Positions 15,102-21,034 of a stretch of DNA of 21,034 bases are shown piece after piece. The position numbers and the translations under genes are program-made. Numbering within the stretch: the stretch's first letter is position 1; the number at the start of each line of letters is the position of its first letter. This DNA comes from Actinomycetota bacterium (lineage in GTDB: Bacteria > Actinomycetota > Acidimicrobiia > Acidimicrobiales > Ilumatobacteraceae). Location: NCBI GenBank assembly GCA_009704425.1, contig WLEG01000006.1, positions 1-21,034 on the forward strand, given 5' to 3'. The notes beneath the pieces were generated by a model. The model saw only the letters and a program-made list of their open reading frames with translations. It had not been told where the DNA came from and did no database searches.

Positions 15102-16953
15102 TCTGGCCGGCACCGACTCCCTCGAGTGCGGCGAACGGGCCGCACACGTGGGGTGTGATCCACACGTGGATCATCGGATTCGGGTTCAACTTGATCCCGA
15201 AACTGCAAGGCCCGTTCTCGGAGGTGACGCCGACGACCCGGGTCGATCCGTGGACGTGGGGATCCTGGCTGTAACAGAGGTTGTTGTGGATGTGCCACTG
15301 CGTCAGTGATCCACCGATGTCCGGAACGGAATCCAACGAGTACGAATCGCCCAGCATGTACATGGCCGAGACCAACGTTCGCTGACCGTTGGGTCCGACT
15401 TGGAACACCAGACTCTCGGGATACTCGGGGTTCATCTCGTGTTCGTCGTTGATGTAGGTCCAGTTGACGTAGTGCTCCACGCCGGTGGAGGAGTCCTGGA
15501 TGCTGGTGTAGCCGTTGGCGATGGCGATCTCGGTGGTGGCGAACTTCGGTAGCACCGTGCGCGTGCGGAACACCAACTCCTCGGCGCGCGCCTGCTGGGC
15601 GGCGGACACACCGGGGAATCCGGCCAAGGTTATGCGGGGCGAGCCGTTGTCCTTGTAACTGGGAGCGGTGGTGGTGGGAGCCGGGGTCGTCGCCGTTCCC
15701 GTCGAGTTGGGGCCCGATGCGTCGGAACCCGACGACATCGTGGCGTGATCGTGGTCGCACAGATCCTTGCGTTCGGCGTCGCTGACGTCGGCCCGACCCG
15801 CACCTTCGCCCTCGAGGGCGGCGAACGGTCCGCACGGGTGCGCGGTGATCCACACGTGGACCATCGCGATGCCGATTCCGCCGAGGGCCGATCCGGGCGG
15901 GCACTGCCCATTGGCGTTCAGCACACCGGCCACCACCGAACGCCCCTGGGCGTTGTTGCGGAAGCACAGATTGTCGTGGACGTGCCACTGCATCAGCGGC
16001 CCGGCGAAGTCGGTCAACGTCGGATCGTCGATGGCCACTCCGACGTTGGCCATGAACATCGCCGACACGAGCGTGCGCTTGGTGCCCTCGGCCTTGTACA
16101 CGAGCGATTCGGGGGCGCTGGGGTCGAGGAACTTGCCGTCGACGATGAGACGACGATTCACCAGGTGTTCGTAGCCGGTGCTCTCGTCGCCGATGGACAC
16201 CCAGCCCTGGGCCACGGCATCGTCGTATTTCGCCCACTTGGGAAGCATCTCGAGGGTGTCCTCGATCAGCTGTCGCGCACGTTCCTCCTGCTCGGCCGAC
16301 ACACCTTCGACGCCGCCGATGTCGATACCGGCGGCGGGGTCGTAGGCGCGGGGCCAGTTGGCGAGATGAGGATGGGAGTCGGTGGCGACGGTGACGGAAC
16401 CGTCGATGTCGACCACCGCCACGGCGGACGCGCCGCCGTGATCGTGCGGCTGCGATTCGTCGATGACGTTGCCCGCGGCGTCGACGGATGAATGGTTGTG
16501 CACGTGCGAACTGCCGGTCCACATGGCGGGAACCACGAGCACCGCACAGGCCACCGCCGGGTACGCGAGACGCACCGAGGGAAGAGGACGGGATCCGATG
16601 AGCACGGCGGCCAAGGCGGTGGTGGCGGCGACGGCACCGAGGCCGGCACAGATGGAGTCGGCCCACTGCGGACTCTCGGCGACCTCGAGTCCGTCGATCC
16701 ACGAGATGCCCGAGATCCGCGTGAGCAACCATCCGCCGACGGCGGCACCGTTGATGAGCACGCCGGCCGGAATGAGTGCGACGCGGGGAGCGAGCAACAT
16801 GAAGAGTCCCCAGCCCACCTGGAGCAGGGTCATCACGATGAAGATGCGGGCCAGCTGCGGATGTTCGGCGTGCAGGCCGATGGCTCCACCGTGGATGACG
16901 CCGGCGGCCAACGAGGCCAATCCGGCGATGGCGATTCCGGGATGACGGTTCAC
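15052..16953 (-). CDS. Membrane-anchored protein with tandem-duplicated His/Cys-rich domain, function unknown
   Basis: A 633-residue protein I do not recognise. Residues 1-148 hold about five membrane segments (roughly 7-26, 36-54, 59-79, 101-119, 129-145), with His21, His28 and His31 near the first. Charge distribution puts the C-terminal part outside the cytoplasm. A His-rich linker follows (HVHNH 150-154, PHDH 169-172, SHPH 193-196). Then come two copies of one domain (217-403 and 447-633), joined by a Ser/Thr/Pro/Gly-rich linker. Both copies keep STGxEHxVN, PESLV, RTLVSAM, QWHxHxNLC, NGxC, HVWITxHxCGPFAALEGxGAG and LCDxxH. The invariant His and Cys suggest a metal site plus disulfides, an inference. 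The start is GTG at 16951-16953, preceded by TAAGGT(GA), which could be a -10 or a ribosome binding site. It follows cysQ by 47 bases. Confidence 0.85.
   Translation of the reverse strand: MNRHPGIAIAGLASLAAGVIHGGAIGLHAEHPQLARIFIVMTLLQVGWGLFMLLAPRVALIPAGVLINGAAVGGWLLTRISGISWIDGLEVAESPQWADSICAGLGAVAATTALAAVLIGSRPLPSVRLAYPAVACAVLVVPAMWTGSSHVHNHSSVDAAGNVIDESQPHDHGGASAVAVVDIDGSVTVATDSHPHLANWPRAYDPAAGIDIGGVEGVSAEQEERARQLIEDTLEMLPKWAKYDDAVAQGWVSIGDESTGYEHLVNRRLIVDGKFLDPSAPESLVYKAEGTKRTLVSAMFMANVGVAIDDPTLTDFAGPLMQWHVHDNLCFRNNAQGRSVVAGVLNANGQCPPGSALGGIGIAMVHVWITAHPCGPFAALEGEGAGRADVSDAERKDLCDHDHATMSSGSDASGPNSTGTATTPAPTTTAPSYKDNGSPRITLAGFPGVSAAQQARAEELVFRTRTVLPKFATTEIAIANGYTSIQDSSTGVEHYVNWTYINDEHEMNPEYPESLVFQVGPNGQRTLVSAMYMLGDSYSLDSVPDIGGSLTQWHIHNNLCYSQDPHVHGSTRVVGVTSENGPCSFGIKLNPNPMIHVWITPHVCGPFAALEGVGAGQIKPGEERLCDEVHSHG
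15055..15615 (-). repeat. Second copy of the His/Cys domain (residues 447-633)
   Basis: The coding repeat begins at GVSAAQQARA and ends at LCDEVHSHG. Key residues are His494 in the EH pair, His554 and His556 (QWHIHNNLC), Cys560, Cys583, His596, His602, Cys604, Cys626 and His630. This copy carries an extra DPHVHG loop not present in copy 1. Similarity to copy 1 is spread over the whole unit, roughly 40-50% identical by eye. Confidence 0.85.
15745..16305 (-). repeat. First copy of the His/Cys domain (residues 217-403)
   Basis: The coding repeat begins at GVSAEQEERA and ends at LCDHDH. Key residues are His263, His324 and His326 (QWHVHDNLC), Cys330, Cys351, His366, His372, Cys374, Cys399, His401 and His403. 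The offset to copy 2 is 230-231 residues through most of the unit, so the duplication includes about 40 residues of linker. Confidence 0.85.
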
Positions 16954-16959
16954 GCGCTC

Positions 16960-16965
16960 ACCTTA
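16960..16965 (-). promoter_or_regulatory. Candidate -10 element (or ribosome binding site) of the duplicated-domain gene
   Basis: TAAGGT on the minus strand lies exactly six bases before the GTG at 16953. The overlapping AAGGTGA could instead pair with 16S rRNA, so the two readings cannot be separated by sequence. Confidence 0.4.
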
Positions 16966-17000
16966 CAGATGTGGGCGAGGGCGACGAGGGCGCGGGAGCG

Positions 17001-17762
17001 TCAGTAGTCGACGGCGGACAACACCGCCGAGGCGAACTCGGGTCGGCACACCACGAAATCGGGGAGCCAGAGAGATTCCTGGTTGTAGACGAGGGGACTG
17101 CCGTCGATGCGACTGACGTGCAACCCCGCGGCCATCGCCACGGCGGCCGGTGCGGCGGAGTCCCACTGGTACATGCCGCCGTCGTGGACGTAGATGTCGG
17201 CTTCGCCCATGACCACCGCCATCGTCTTGGCGCCGGCCGATCCGAGTCGTCCGACGTCGCAGCCGAGTTCGTTGGCAACGCGAACCGCGGCGTAGGTGTT
17301 GCGGGACCGGGACGTCACCAGGATCGGGCGTTCGCGTTCGACCGTGGGAAGCGTGGGCGCCGGATGCGTGCTGAACACCAGATCGAGCGCGGGCATGCTG
17401 ACGGAGGCCGCGGTGAGCGACCCGCGTTCCCACAACGCGATGTGGATGGCCCAGTCGAACCGGGGAGGTTCGGCGAATTCGTTCGTTCCGTCGATGGGAT
17501 CGATGATCCACACGCGATCGGCCTGCAGTCGGCGACGGTTGTCGGCGGCCTCCTCGGACAGGATCACGTCGTCGGGTCGGGCCGCCGTGAGGGCCGCGAC
17601 GAGAAAGCGATGACCGGCAACGTCGCCCTCGTCCTTCAGGTCCCAGTAGTGGATTCCCTCGCGCACGAGTTCGTCGCGCAACTGAACCAACATTCGTCCG
17701 GCCTCGACGGCGAGGCGGGTGGCGAGTTCCTGATCGGTCTCCGGTGCGCGGCCGTCGGTCAC
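17001..17762 (-). CDS. cysQ: 3'(2'),5'-bisphosphate nucleotidase CysQ (inositol monophosphatase family)
   Basis: A 253-residue protein of the inositol-monophosphatase/FBPase fold. Metal-binding motifs are ILSEEAAD with Glu70-Glu71, VWIIDPIDGTNEF (84-96) with Asp88 and Asp91, and YQWDSAAP (198-205) with Asp201. The DLKDEGDVAGHRFLVAAL stretch (41-58) is close to mycobacterial CysQ. CysQ removes the 3'-phosphate from PAP/PAPS, recycling a toxic by-product of sulfate assimilation; relatives also act on inositol phosphates or fructose bisphosphate. The GTG at 17760-17762 is chosen because it overlaps the upstream stop as GTGA and directly precedes the family N-terminus. The frame remains open far upstream, but that portion lies over two other genes. 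Confidence 0.88.
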   Translation of the reverse strand: MTDGRAPETDQELATRLAVEAGRMLVQLRDELVREGIHYWDLKDEGDVAGHRFLVAALTAARPDDVILSEEAADNRRRLQADRVWIIDPIDGTNEFAEPPRFDWAIHIALWERGSLTAASVSMPALDLVFSTHPAPTLPTVERERPILVTSRSRNTYAAVRVANELGCDVGRLGSAGAKTMAVVMGEADIYVHDGGMYQWDSAAPAAVAMAAGLHVSRIDGSPLVYNQESLWLPDFVVCRPEFASAVLSAVDY

Positions 17763-18073
17763 TGCCCGCGACCCAATTTCACGGACGCCTTCACCAGTTC
17801 GCGCAACTCGTTCTCGTCCGCTCCCGCCGCGGTGAGGCGCGCGATGCGGGCCTCGATGGCCTCGGCGTCGGCCTCGACGAACTCGGGGAGTCGACGATTG
17901 GCCGTCACGAGAGACACGACGATGAGGATCACGGCCGCGGCGGCACCGCACATGCCGATGGTGAGCACCCAGCCCTCGTTGTTGCCGGCGATCGAGGTGA
18001 CGATCAGGCCGGCGATGCACGACACGAAGGTGACCGCGCACGCGATGCGAACGAAGCGAACCGACGCGGACAT
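17759..18073 (-). CDS. Small two-helix membrane protein, function unknown
   Basis: A 104-residue protein, not recognised. Two hydrophobic segments (about 7-29 and 34-57) form a hairpin, followed by a charged, probably helical tail (VEADAEAIEARIARLTAAG, then ELRELVKASVKLG) likely facing the cytoplasm. The start ATG overlaps the ettA stop by one base (TGATG), and its own stop overlaps the cysQ start by four bases (GTGA). The gene is therefore translationally locked between the two, which supports its being real. The same frame is open further upstream, inside ettA; that part is not coding. Confidence 0.8.
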   Translation of the reverse strand: MSASVRFVRIACAVTFVSCIAGLIVTSIAGNNEGWVLTIGMCGAAAAVILIVVSLVTANRRLPEFVEADAEAIEARIARLTAAGADENELRELVKASVKLGRGQ

Positions 18074-19749
18074 CAGCGGGCGAGCGGCTTGTACTTGATG
18101 CGATGGGGCTGATCGGCCGCCGAGCCCATTTCCTTCTTGCGCCACGCCTCGTACTCGCTGAAGTTGCCCTCGAACCAGCGAACCTGGCTGTCGCCCTCGA
18201 AGGCCAGAACGTGGGTTGCGATGCGGTCGAGGAACCAACGGTCGTGGCTGATGACCACGGCGCAACCGGGGAACGCCTCGAGGGAGTCCTCGAGCGCGCG
18301 CAGGGTGTCGACGTCGAGGTCGTTGGTGGGTTCGTCGAGCAGCAGAACGTTGCCGCCGGTCTTGAGCAACTTGGCAAGGTGCACGCGATTGCGTTCACCA
18401 CCGGAAAGGTCGCCCACGCGCTTTTGCTGGTCGCTGCCCTTGAAGTTGAACGAGGCGACGTACGCGCGACCGTTGATCTCGCGGTTGCCCACCTTCATGT
18501 GTTCGATGTTGCCGGTGATCTCCTCGTACACCGTGGCGTCGGGGTTCAGAGAGTCACGGCTTTGGTCCACGTAGGCCAACTCCACGGTGTCGCCCACCTT
18601 CACGGTTCCGGAATCCACGGGTTCCTGGCCGGTGAGCATCTTGAACAACGTCGTCTTTCCGGCGCCGTTGGGTCCGATGATTCCGACGATTCCGGCCGGG
18701 GGCAACGAGAAGGAGAGGTTCTCGATGAGGAGACGGTCGCCGAACGACTTGCTGATGCCGTTCACCTCGATGACGGTGTCGCCGAGGCGCTTGCCGGCCG
18801 GGATCATGATCTCCAACTTGGACGGACCGCGATCGGCGGCCTCGGCTTCGGCCTGCAGCTTCTCGTAGGCGGAGAGTCGAGCCTTGCCCTTGGCCTGGCG
18901 GGCCTTGGGGGACATGCGCACCCATTCGAGTTCGCGCTCGAGGGTGCGACGACGGTTCTCGTTGCTCTTCTCCTCCTTGGCGAGGCGCTCCTGTTTCTGT
19001 TCCAGCCAGCTGGTGTAGTTGCCCTCGAAGGGGAATCCGCGACCGCGGTCCAGCTCGAGGATCCATTTGGCGACGTTGTCGAGGAAGTAGCGGTCGTGGG
19101 TGATGGCCACCACGGTGCCGGGGTATTCCTTCAAGAAGCGCTCCAACCAGTCCACGCTCTCGGCGTCGAGGTGGTTGGTGGGTTCGTCGAGCAACAGAAG
19201 GTCGGGGCGGCTGAGCAGCAGTCGACACAACGCGACCCGACGACGCTCACCGCCCGAGAGCTTGGTGACGTCGGCGTCGTTGGGCGGGCAACGCAGAGCG
19301 TCCATGGCGATCTCGACGTTGCGCTCGAGACTCCAGGCGTCGGCGGCGGCGATCTTGTCCTCGAGTTCGGCCTGCAGCGCTCCGACCTTCTCGTAGTCGG
19401 CGTCGGGGTCGCCCCACATCGCCATGACCTCGTTGTAGCGATCGAGGATGGCCTTCACCGACGCCACGCCGTCCATCACGTTGCCCAGGACGTCCTTGTC
19501 GGGGTCGAGTTGGGGTTCCTGAGCCAGATAACCGACCGTGAAACCGGGGGTGAGGCGTGCCTCACCGGAGAAGCCGTCGTCGAGGCCGGCCATGATCCGC
19601 AACAGACTGGACTTTCCGGCGCCGTTGGAGCCGATGACTCCGATCTTGGCCCCGGGATAGAAGGACAGGGAGATGTTCTCGAGCACCGTGCGGTCGGGCG
19701 GGTAGTGCCGCGCCAACTTGTAACAGGTGTAGATGAACTCGTGCGCCAT
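18073..19749 (-). CDS. ettA: Energy-dependent translational throttle protein EttA (ABC-F)
   Basis: A 558-residue soluble protein with two ABC ATPase domains and no membrane segments. Domain 1 has Walker A GSNGAGKS (40-47), signature LSGGE (164-168) and Walker B DLLLLDEP (183-190). An arm insertion lies at about 95-140. The linker (P-site tRNA interaction motif) at about 240-320 is rich in Arg, Lys and Glu. Domain 2 has GPNGAGKT (359-366), LSGGE (448-452) and VLLLDEP (468-474). The length and MAHEFIYTCYKLARHYPPDR start match EttA, not other ABC-F members. EttA binds the ribosomal E site and gates the first elongation step according to ADP/ATP ratio. A GGAGG six bases before the ATG supports the start. 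It heads an operon with a small membrane protein and cysQ. Confidence 0.95.
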   Translation of the reverse strand: MAHEFIYTCYKLARHYPPDRTVLENISLSFYPGAKIGVIGSNGAGKSSLLRIMAGLDDGFSGEARLTPGFTVGYLAQEPQLDPDKDVLGNVMDGVASVKAILDRYNEVMAMWGDPDADYEKVGALQAELEDKIAAADAWSLERNVEIAMDALRCPPNDADVTKLSGGERRRVALCRLLLSRPDLLLLDEPTNHLDAESVDWLERFLKEYPGTVVAITHDRYFLDNVAKWILELDRGRGFPFEGNYTSWLEQKQERLAKEEKSNENRRRTLERELEWVRMSPKARQAKGKARLSAYEKLQAEAEAADRGPSKLEIMIPAGKRLGDTVIEVNGISKSFGDRLLIENLSFSLPPAGIVGIIGPNGAGKTTLFKMLTGQEPVDSGTVKVGDTVELAYVDQSRDSLNPDATVYEEITGNIEHMKVGNREINGRAYVASFNFKGSDQQKRVGDLSGGERNRVHLAKLLKTGGNVLLLDEPTNDLDVDTLRALEDSLEAFPGCAVVISHDRWFLDRIATHVLAFEGDSQVRWFEGNFSEYEAWRKKEMGSAADQPHRIKYKPLAR

Positions 19750-19755
19750 GGGAAG

Positions 19756-19760
19756 CCTCC
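19756..19760 (-). promoter_or_regulatory. Ribosome binding site of ettA
   Basis: GGAGG on the minus strand, six bases before the ATG at 19749. Confidence 0.7.
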
Positions 19761-19767
19761 GGTGGCA

Positions 19768-19773
19768 AGGCTA
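19768..19773 (-). promoter_or_regulatory. Candidate -10 element of the ettA operon
   Basis: TAGCCT on the minus strand, inside the ten-base string CTAGCCTTGC also found upstream of the GTG at 7933. Here it leaves a short leader of about 12-18 bases that contains the ribosome binding site. No clear -35. Confidence 0.45.
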
Positions 19774-19846
19774 GTGCCCGACCACCACGGGCTTCCTGCC
19801 CGATCCGCCGACCGTCCGTATCAACCCTTGTCTCGGTTCGATTTGG

Positions 19847-19852
19847 TACTTT
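19847..19852 (+). promoter_or_regulatory. Possible -10 element of the PuuD-like gene
   Basis: TACTTT fits TANNNT and leaves a leader of about 48 bases before the ATG at 19901. No well-placed -35 is visible. Weak evidence. Confidence 0.3.
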
Positions 19853-19886
19853 GAAGTCGCTCCGCGTCATTGTGCGCGGACACTCG

Positions 19887-19893
19887 AAGGAGG
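19887..19893 (+). promoter_or_regulatory. Strong ribosome binding site of the PuuD-like gene
   Basis: AAGGAGG, seven bases before the ATG at 19901, is the best Shine-Dalgarno match in the window and suggests efficient translation. Confidence 0.8.
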
Positions 19894-19900
19894 AATTGAA

Positions 19901-20659
19901 ATGGAACTGTTCTCGCAGGAAGGTCTGGCGTTCCTGACGCGCTGGCTCCACGTGCTCGCCGGCATCACCTGGATCGGCTTGCTCTACTACTTCAACGTCG
20001 TGCAGGTGCCGGCGTTCGCCGCCTATGGCGACGAGGGCAAGGCCCGCAACATCTCGATCGACAAGTTGGCCCGTCGCGCCCTGTGGTGGTTCCGCTGGGC
20101 CGCGGTCGTCACGCTGGTGTTCGGTCTGTTGATCATCGGTGTCACCGAGAACTACATGCAGGACTTCATGTCGGAGACCTCGGGCTACGGACTCCCGCAC
20201 AACGCCGCGATCTTCGTGGGCATGGTGTTGGGCATCACGATGGCCGCCAACGTGTGGATGGTCATCTGGAAGAACCAGAAGGTCGTGCTGGCCAACGCCG
20301 CCAACGTGATCGCCGGCGGTGAGGCCGACCCGGGTGCCGCGGCCGCGGGTCGTCGCGCCGTGCTGGCCAGCCGTCAGAACATGATCTTCTCGCTGTCGAT
20401 GTTGTTCTACATGGTGGGCGCCTCGCACTTCTTCGGACCGCTGTACGACGGCAACGACGCCGGCAAGGCCTGGACCTTCGTGATCATCTCGGTGGTCATC
20501 GGTGGCATCCTGCAGCTGAACGCTCTGGGCAAGTTCGGTGGCACCGCCAACACGAACAAGCTGTTGTGGCCCTACGAGAGTCACAAGAACGCGATGTACA
20601 CGGCCGTGGGCCTGTGGGTCGTGCTCTACATCCTCGGAGAGATCCTGCTCAAGGCCTGA
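19901..20659 (+). CDS. PuuD-like membrane protein (urate oxidase N-terminal domain family)
   Basis: A 252-residue membrane protein with about six hydrophobic segments (near 10-30, 65-85, 100-120, 160-180, 188-208, 230-250). RWLHVLAGITWIGLLYYFN (14-32) and NVWMVIWKNQKVV (117-129) match the membrane domain of the PuuD-type urate hydroxylase. His17, His100, His176 and His228 are candidate ligands. In PuuD this domain is joined to a C-terminal cytochrome c that takes the electrons; here the protein ends at ILGEILLKA with no CxxCH. It may use a separate electron acceptor or have another role; purine use is not supported by other genes here. It is a single-gene plus-strand unit with a strong ribosome binding site and a terminator hairpin downstream, convergent with a cupredoxin gene. 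Confidence 0.82.
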   Translation: MELFSQEGLAFLTRWLHVLAGITWIGLLYYFNVVQVPAFAAYGDEGKARNISIDKLARRALWWFRWAAVVTLVFGLLIIGVTENYMQDFMSETSGYGLPHNAAIFVGMVLGITMAANVWMVIWKNQKVVLANAANVIAGGEADPGAAAAGRRAVLASRQNMIFSLSMLFYMVGASHFFGPLYDGNDAGKAWTFVIISVVIGGILQLNALGKFGGTANTNKLLWPYESHKNAMYTAVGLWVVLYILGEILLKA

Positions 20660-20688
20660 TCGTTCGGCCCGAGCGAACGCTCGAAAGG

Positions 20689-20716
20689 GAAGGACCGCCC
20701 CTCGGGGCGGTCCTTC
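20689..20716. terminator. Bidirectional hairpin terminator
   Basis: A perfect 13-base inverted repeat, GAAGGACCGCCCC and its complement, with a TC centre; in practice a 12-pair GC-rich stem with a CTCG loop. It lies in the 81-base gap between two convergent genes. The flanks give only short T runs on either strand (TTCTGCGTT on plus, TTCCCTTTCG on minus). It is the only strong hairpin at a convergent junction in the window. Confidence 0.8.
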
Positions 20717-20740
20717 TGCGTTGTGCGACCGTTGTCGCGC

Positions 20741-21034
20741 TCAGGAAACGGTGAGCGTGCTGTTCATGTTCCCGTGGCCCGGGATGGTGCAGTAGATGGC
20801 GTACTCACCGGCTTCGAGGGTGATCGTTCCCTGGTCGGCGTCTCCGCGCTTGTTCACCACCAGTTCCAGGTCGCCGACGACCTTGTCGCCCTGTCGCACC
20901 ACCAGCACGTGCTTCACGTTGTCGTCGTTGGCCAGGAACACCGTGATCTCGCCCGCGGGTGCGGTGTAGGCGTCCGCGTCCCATCGAATGGTGGGAACGG
21001 CCTTGACGACCAGATCGGCGTCGGTGGGGATCGA
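20741..21034 (-). CDS. Cupredoxin (plastocyanin-like, type-1 copper), N-terminus outside the window
   Basis: The last 97 residues of a small copper protein; the start lies beyond the right edge. The beta-sandwich ends with the type-1 copper loop YCTIPGHGNM, supplying Cys, His and Met, and an earlier VKHVLVV supplies the first His. An open frame from 21034 runs without interruption through DADLVVKAVPTIRWDADAYTAP (read in two parts), so the GTG-initiated shorter form at 20941 is internal, not the real start. Cupredoxins carry single electrons outside the cytoplasm or sit as domains of copper enzymes; signal peptide or further domains cannot be seen. It faces the PuuD-like gene across a shared terminator. 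Confidence 0.85.
   Translation of the reverse strand, partial: SIPTDADLVVKAVPTIRWDADAYTAPAGEITVFLANDDNVKHVLVVRQGDKVVGDLELVVNKRGDADQGTITLEAGEYAIYCTIPGHGNMNSTLTVS

Noticed and set aside
17763..18401. Extension of the cysQ frame over the small membrane gene and ettA
   Set aside because: Composition is Arg/Ser-rich and both overlapped genes are well supported; the GTGA overlap fixes the cysQ start.
18103..19854. Plus-strand open frame (583 residues) opposite ettA
   Set aside because: Mirrors an unambiguous EttA; repetitive LGVEVVGGFVEQQ segments are the reverse reading of the two Walker B motifs.
1..21034. Search for tRNA, rRNA, CRISPR, transposase, attachment sites and mobile-element borders
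   Set aside because: No direct-repeat arrays, terminal inverted repeats, integrase or transposase motifs, or cloverleaf sequences were seen; base and codon use look uniform.

Overview
The window is a gene-dense, high-GC stretch from a bacterial chromosome, most likely an actinobacterium. The strongest markers are a NucS (EndoMS) mismatch endonuclease, an F420-type luciferase-like oxidoreductase, a CysQ phosphatase close to the mycobacterial type, frequent GTG starts, and start codons preceded by a -10-like hexamer instead of a ribosome binding site. Placement in the Acidimicrobiia (Ilumatobacter-like) is a guess from overall gene style. I see no tRNA, rRNA, insertion sequence, phage gene or CRISPR array, and no gene-free stretch longer than about 150 bases.

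Transcription units alternate strictly in direction, giving nine blocks. (1) Minus, 1-1267: alpha/beta hydrolase, then a peptidase-S51/cyanophycinase-fold protein cut by the window edge. (2) Plus, 1348-4498: LarE-type sulfur transferase, F420-dependent LLM oxidoreductase, class C beta-lactamase-fold hydrolase. (3) Minus, 4440-7933: geranylgeranyl-reductase-family flavoprotein, nitronate monooxygenase-like flavoprotein, MFS exporter. (4) Plus, 8046-9864: short-chain dehydrogenase and MaoC-type hydratase, which together make a split peroxisomal-type multifunctional beta-oxidation enzyme. (5) Minus, 9865-12139: UbiB/ABC1 kinase-like protein, then nucS. (6) Plus, 12292-15101: a PEP-utilising 'swivel' domain protein without an ATP-grasp domain, then an FHS-type MFS transporter. 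(7) Minus, 15052-19749: ettA, a small membrane protein, cysQ, and an unrecognised membrane-anchored protein with two copies of a His/Cys-rich domain. (8) Plus, 19901-20659: a PuuD-like urate oxidase N-domain membrane protein. (9) Minus, 20741-end: a type-1 copper cupredoxin, cut by the window edge.

Within blocks, genes are tightly coupled by ATGA, GTGA or TGATG overlaps or short gaps. Three of the four convergent junctions have no spacer: two overlap by 59 and 50 bases and one abuts in a TGATCA palindrome. Only the last, at about 20690-20716, has an obvious bidirectional terminator.

The most unusual item is the 633-residue protein at 15052-16953. It has five predicted membrane segments, a His-rich linker and a tandem-duplicated extracytoplasmic domain with invariant His and Cys, which suggests metal binding. 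I cannot assign it to any described function. Other points worth following are an orphan three-cysteine LarE, the ATP-grasp-less PEP-utiliser, the PuuD-like/cupredoxin pair, and the recurring leaderless-promoter signature.
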